DNA of 18,272 bases from Actinobacteria bacterium RBG_16_64_13. GTDB taxonomy: Bacteria > Actinomycetota > Thermoleophilia > RBG-16-64-13. The notes below the pieces were generated by a model. That model did not search any database. It was not told the DNA's origin and was given only the letters and a program-made list of their open reading frames with translations. The stretch is from the NCBI GenBank assembly GCA_001768675.1, contig MELN01000029.1, positions 3,039 to 21,310 of the forward strand, read 5' to 3'. Below, piece by piece: positions 15,072 through 18,272 of the stretch. A program made the translations under genes and the position numbers. Position 1 is the first letter of the stretch; each line of letters starts with the position of its first letter.

Positions 15072-15737
15072 CTAGAACCCCTTGAAACTGACGGCCTCGG
15101 CGAGCGTGCGGCGGGCGCTGCGAAACGAGTCCTCTGGGTCGCTCGGGTCTACATACCCCAGGGCTATCCCGATGACGATGACCAGATCATCGGGGATACC
15201 GAGTTCTGCCCTCAGCACGTCGGGGTAGCACACCGTGTTGATGGCTATGGCGGACTCGACACCCCGGTCTTGGGCGGCCAGCGTGATGCTCTGGCACATC
15301 GCGCCCAAGTCGAAGACCGACCACTGCGACAATGCACGAGCCATGCACAGGTACACCACGCAAGGGGCGCCGAAGAACCGACGGTTTGCCATGAGAAACT
15401 CGTGGTGAAAGGCCGGATCGTCGGTGGTTGTGTTCCGAGTCAGCGCTCGACCCAGAGTCAACTCCTTGGTTCGCTCCCGGCAGGGCGCCGGCCACGCTCC
15501 GGGAAAGGGCAGGTCGGGTTGGGCTGGCACCTTCGCTGTCGTCCGCTCCTCGTAGGTGCGCCGTATCCGTTCGAGAACCTCTCCAGCGGCGACGTGGACC
15601 TCCCATGGTTGCGTATTGGCCCAAGAGGGGGTATGCAGAGCGTCTTCCAGTATCTCCTGAAGCGACTCCCGGGGCACTGGACGATTCAGGAAAGCGCGGA
15701 CGGTGCGTCGGTTCCTCAATGCGTCGTGCACTTCCAT
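15072..15737 (-). CDS. Nitroreductase-family FMN oxidoreductase
   Basis: Flavin-dependent oxidoreductase, 221 residues, a normal single-domain size. The N-terminal FMN phosphate-binding motif RNRRTVRAF is followed by SWANTQPWE, the classic nitroreductase PSxxNxQPW region. Later VFDLGAMCQSITLAA and IGIALGYVDP match the dimer helix and the C-terminal FMN-binding GYP/GYxDP region. The start at ATG 15737 is preferred because GGAGG lies 6 bases upstream and the family motif begins within ten residues. The longer frame back to 15833 adds 32 residues without family character. Members reduce nitro groups, quinones or enoates, or dehalogenate; the substrate here is unknown. It stands alone on the minus strand. 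Confidence 0.9.
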   Translation of the reverse strand: MEVHDALRNRRTVRAFLNRPVPRESLQEILEDALHTPSWANTQPWEVHVAAGEVLERIRRTYEERTTAKVPAQPDLPFPGAWPAPCRERTKELTLGRALTRNTTTDDPAFHHEFLMANRRFFGAPCVVYLCMARALSQWSVFDLGAMCQSITLAAQDRGVESAIAINTVCYPDVLRAELGIPDDLVIVIGIALGYVDPSDPEDSFRSARRTLAEAVSFKGF

Positions 15738-16121
15738 GCGGGGCCTCCGATCACAAGGTAGTTGGAGTTGCCCTGTTCCGTGTGCCGTCTTCCGTTGGGG
15801 TGTCAGGGTCTCCAGACGATCTTCACGTCGCATCTTCTCGCATTGCGTCGGAGAACGGTAGCCGCGTGCTGAGCCACTGCTCCCGCTCGGTGGACTCGAA
15901 CCCGCACGGGCATAGCCCGACGGTGTTTAAGTCTGGCCCGTCCCTGACTCGCTCTGCTGCTCTGTGCCGGAATATGCCGAATTACAGCCACTTTACGAGA
16001 ACCCTTAGGGCACACCTGCCGGCATCTGACGGACCATGCCAGCCGGTTGCGTAGCAAATGCGTAAAGGGCTCCGGTCGGCAAGGCTTGGTAGTAGCCGGC
16101 CGGGGCTCAGCCTGTGCACCT
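15738..16121. other. Gene-free stretch with a tRNA-Leu fragment
   Basis: 384 bases between the nitroreductase start and the end of the PKD-protein gene. The only recognisable content is the tRNA-Leu-like segment at 15892-15931. Long open frames here are spurious: one plus-strand frame reads through the antisense of the tRNA fragment. I see no clear promoter for the nitroreductase. Confidence 0.6.
15892..15931 (-). repeat. tRNA-Leu fragment (anticodon loop to T-loop), decayed tRNA or attachment-site remnant
   Basis: 40 bases match 17923-17962, the interior of the intact tRNA-Leu(UAA), with only two differences and in the same orientation. The match spans anticodon loop, 3' anticodon stem, variable arm and T-loop. 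The two differences turn an A-A mismatch at the base of the variable stem into a C-G pair. Outside the 40 bases similarity stops abruptly: the anticodon stem, T-stem and acceptor cannot pair, so this is not a working tRNA. Confidence 0.7.
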
Positions 16122-17675
16122 CTACCGCTTAGCGGCCGACCTCACCCGTACCGTAATAACGCCGGCGCTCACTCCGCCGTCGTCATCCATCACCTTCACG
16201 GTGACGCGGTAGGTGCCTTTCTTCGCAAAGACATGGCTCAGACTAAAGGTCTTGTCTGGGTTCAAGGCCAACGTGTGCACTCCGGAGCCGTCCCCGTAGT
16301 CCACCGTGGCCGTCCAACTGTCGGCTCCAGGATCGGTGAATGAACCGGCCCGGGAGAACCAGGCCATCCCACCGCTCAAGGTGGTGGTAGTGTCGAGACC
16401 GGCGTTGACCTCGGGAGCTACATTCCTTGCGGTCACGCACACGGTGCCGGTACCGATGGAACCCAACTCGTCTTTCACCTGCACGGTCACGGCGTAGGGG
16501 CCATTGTCGGCGTAGACATGGTCGAGAGCGAAGGTCTTGTTCGCCGTCAGCACCAAAGGCTGCACTCCGGAGCCGTCGCCGTAGTCCACCGTAGCCGTCC
16601 AGGAAACTGAGGAGGAATCGGTGAAGCGGCCGCTCAGGGAGAGGGCACTCCCTTCGCTTAGGCTCATGCTTCCAAGGAGTGACACCGTGGGGGGATGCGC
16701 GGTCCGCACGGTGACGGTGTCGGTGCCTACCCCTTGGTCGTCGTCGGTCACCCTCACGGTCACCAGGTAGGTCCCGGCCTTCCTATAAGTGTGGGTGAGA
16801 GTGAAGGTCTTGTCTGGGTCAAGCGTGAGCGCCCGCACGCCCGTGCCGTCCCCGTAGTCCACCGTGCCGGTCCAGCTGTCGGGCCCAGAGTCGGTGAAGG
16901 AGCCGTTTTGGAAGAAGACCATGCCGCCATGTTTCATCGGCAGCACGGCGTCGGGGCCGGCGTTCACGTTGGGAGCCACGTTATCAGCGGTGACCCGCAC
17001 GAGCGAGAAGTCGTCGAAGTACACGAAAGCCGCGCGCAGGGCGTACAGGTCGAAGGCCGCAAAAGCTGTGGTGCCCGAGTGAGCCCAATCGTCCTCGTAC
17101 AGAAGACTTCCGTCGTAGTAGGCCTTCTGCGTATCGTTGTCCAAGTCTATCTCTACTCGTACCTGCACCCACCGGTCGGTGATGAGGGGCAAGTGACCGC
17201 TGACGACAGGCGTATCCCCGTAAAACCAGTCGTCATTCGGATCCGGATAGAGATCGCTCGACCATTCCGTTGGGCCGGAATCGCTGTACACGCTGAAGAG
17301 GTCGATATCGGGAGTTTGGGTGGAATCGGTGAAGTCGGACGGTACGTATTGCCAGTAGGTAAACACCCACTTGCCGGAGTCACAACCGGAGAACTCGTGA
17401 ACGACATGCCCGAGGTCCGTAGGCGCATAGACAGACAACGAGTTAGGCCCGCTGTGTGACTGGGTGCTCGATACCGTGATCCCCCCACGCAAAGATGGGT
17501 TGTTGTTCCATGGTTTCCAACCGCTTACGTCGGCGACGTTGGTACCTACCGCGTAGGAGTCCCAGTTCTCCGACCATACGATGGTGTCGGCCAGGGCCGG
17601 AGCCGCGAACGCTACCGCGACCAGCAGCAGAGCCCCGGCGGTAGCAGCGACAATCGCGACAAGTCTCCTGACCAT
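16122..17675 (-). CDS. Secreted protein with jelly-roll (LamG-like) domain and three PKD repeats
   Basis: A 517-residue exported protein from ATG 17675, chosen because AGGAGGGG lies just upstream and the signal peptide starts there; a longer frame to 17786 is unlikely. The signal peptide has Arg-Arg, a hydrophobic core to about residue 25 and an Ala-Leu-Ala cleavage site near 29. Residues 30-230 look like a concanavalin/LamG-type beta-sandwich (WSENWDSYAVG, HSGPNSLSVYAP, FVYFDDFSLVRV). Three PKD-type domains follow at about 232-325, 326-415 and 416-517, each with FTD, WTxTVDYGDGxGV, a KTFxLxHxY/F strand and a VTVxVxDD end. There is no LPXTG or C-terminal membrane helix, so it is probably released or bound non-covalently. 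PKD and LamG domains usually mediate carbohydrate or surface binding; no catalytic domain is seen. Confidence 0.85.
   Translation of the reverse strand: MVRRLVAIVAATAGALLLVAVAFAAPALADTIVWSENWDSYAVGTNVADVSGWKPWNNNPSLRGGITVSSTQSHSGPNSLSVYAPTDLGHVVHEFSGCDSGKWVFTYWQYVPSDFTDSTQTPDIDLFSVYSDSGPTEWSSDLYPDPNDDWFYGDTPVVSGHLPLITDRWVQVRVEIDLDNDTQKAYYDGSLLYEDDWAHSGTTAFAAFDLYALRAAFVYFDDFSLVRVTADNVAPNVNAGPDAVLPMKHGGMVFFQNGSFTDSGPDSWTGTVDYGDGTGVRALTLDPDKTFTLTHTYRKAGTYLVTVRVTDDDQGVGTDTVTVRTAHPPTVSLLGSMSLSEGSALSLSGRFTDSSSVSWTATVDYGDGSGVQPLVLTANKTFALDHVYADNGPYAVTVQVKDELGSIGTGTVCVTARNVAPEVNAGLDTTTTLSGGMAWFSRAGSFTDPGADSWTATVDYGDGSGVHTLALNPDKTFSLSHVFAKKGTYRVTVKVMDDDGGVSAGVITVRVRSAAKR
16134..16910 (-). repeat. Three tandem PKD-encoding repeats
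   Basis: Approximate units 16707-16910, 16437-16632 and 16134-16345 are similar at DNA level, especially around the segment encoding WTATVDYGDGSGV (for example ccgtagtccaccgt on the plus strand in each). The outer two share more (GSFTD, DSWT, DPDKTF/NPDKTF) than either does with the middle one, suggesting stepwise duplication. Confidence 0.7.
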
Positions 17676-17911
17676 CTCGCCCCTCCTGAGTAGCGGCCGA
17701 CGTGCGGTCCGTTGACCATCCTCCCCCGTGCAGCACCCTGGCCCGATTTGCTGGGGCTTGCGTCCTGTAGACCGTGTCTCCCACACTACGATTGCTAGGG
17801 AGAAACTTCAACTGGACGGGCGGCTCAGGTTGGACGAGACGTAGTGCCACGAGGGCGGCTGGCGGCTCGATTCATCTCGATCGCAGCCACCTGGGGCCCA
17901 TCGATGTCATA

Positions 17912-17993
17912 TGCCGGAGGCGGGACTCGAACCCGCATGGGCATAGCCCTACGGTGTTTAAGACCGTTGCGTCTGCCATTCCGCCACTCCGGC
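17912..17993 (-). tRNA. tRNA-Leu (anticodon UAA)
   Basis: Full cloverleaf by eye. The acceptor GCCGGAG pairs with CTCCGGC, the D-arm contains GGCGGAATGGCAGACGC, and the anticodon stem ACGGT/ACCGT encloses loop CTTAAAC (anticodon TAA). The long class II variable arm is AGGGCTATGCCCA, and the T-arm is GCGGG-TTCGAGT-CCCGC. The discriminator is A, as required for leucine tRNA. CCA is not encoded. Length is 82 nt. Confidence 0.96.
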
Positions 17994-18135
17994 GTGTGGA
18001 GTGCACCGGCGCCCGCGTCGCGAGCCTCGCGGCAAGTCCGCGGCGCCTGTGCCCCTCTACCCTAAGTTAGCACGGCGACGCCGCATCGCCGGGGTCCCAC
18101 CGTCCACGCGGCGATCGGCCGCGACGCTGCCCCGC

Positions 18136-18272
18136 TCACATCACCCCGCGCATCACCATGCCGTCGAGAAGGTCGCGCTCTGACACGGTCAGATGGTCGT
18201 AGCCCAGCGTCTCCATGGCCGCCTGGACTATGACCGCGCCGGCGACGATGACCGGGGCGCGGCCGGCCTGCA
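18136..18272 (-). CDS. Ppx/GppA-family phosphatase (exopolyphosphatase/pppGpp hydrolase), C-terminal end only
   Basis: About 44 residues before the TGA stop are visible; the rest lies beyond the right edge. The end reads RAPVIVAGAVIVQAAMETLGYDHLTVSERDLLDGMVMRGVM. The conserved elements are R-A-x-VI-x-AGA followed by VSERDLLDG, the closing motif of Ppx/GppA phosphatases of the sugar-kinase/actin fold. These hydrolyse polyphosphate or pppGpp in the cytoplasm. It is read toward the tRNA-Leu gene 142 bases downstream. Ppx and GppA cannot be separated from this fragment. Confidence 0.85.
   Translation of the reverse strand, partial: QAGRAPVIVAGAVIVQAAMETLGYDHLTVSERDLLDGMVMRGVM

Noticed and set aside
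15870..15990. A second functional tRNA-Leu
   Set aside because: Anticodon stem (CCAGA/ACCGT), T-stem (GCGGG/CCACC) and acceptor stem cannot form; only 40 interior bases match.
17690..17830. Possible riboswitch (GGACGCAAGCC resembles part of the c-di-GMP-I motif) in the leader of the PKD gene
   Set aside because: The partner half of the aptamer and its GNRA tetraloop are absent; the short match alone is not enough.
1..18272. CRISPR array, insertion sequence, integrase or transposase
   Set aside because: No regularly spaced repeats, no transposase or recombinase motifs in any frame read.

Overview
The window looks like a piece of chromosome from a strictly anaerobic, GC-rich actinobacterium. 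Coriobacteriia or a related uncultured class is my best guess. The reasons are high GC with strong third-position GC bias, two glycyl radical enzymes (oxygen-labile), a UGA-coded selenoprotein, a DUF3068/PorA-type membrane protein typical of Actinomycetota, and a Ppx/GppA gene beside a tRNA-Leu. The taxonomic call is inference; no marker gene here settles it.

Region 1 (1-3824, minus strand) is an operon read leftward: a uroporphyrinogen-decarboxylase-superfamily protein, then dppB-, dppC- and dppD-like genes of an oligopeptide/nickel-type ABC importer. The genes abut or overlap, and dppD runs off the left edge. No substrate-binding protein is in view. A sigma70-like promoter with an overlapping 19-bp palindrome lies in front of the operon (3985-4029).

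Region 2 (4077-13598) is the centrepiece. A TetR/AcrR repressor (minus) is divergent from a plus-strand cluster: glycyl radical enzyme 1, its radical-SAM activase (overlapping start), paralogous glycyl radical enzyme 2, a hairpin, a UGSC-family selenoprotein with an in-frame UGA and a matching bacterial SECIS hairpin, and a translationally coupled short-chain dehydrogenase. Both radical enzymes carry Cys-x-Glu at the thiyl-radical site. That fits lyase, dehydratase or decarboxylase chemistry and argues against pyruvate formate-lyase and X-succinate synthases. With the importer and the URO-D protein, this reads as an inducible anaerobic catabolic locus for an unidentified small molecule. No bacterial microcompartment genes are present.

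Region 3 (13617-18272) is less obviously linked. It has a strong hairpin and a perfect palindrome between convergent genes, a DUF3068 membrane protein with a clear promoter, a nitroreductase, a secreted PKD-repeat protein, tRNA-Leu(UAA) and the 3' end of a ppx/gppA gene. A 40-nt near-copy of the tRNA-Leu interior at 15892-15931, in the same orientation as the tRNA, brackets the PKD gene and may mark an old integration or a decayed tRNA duplicate.
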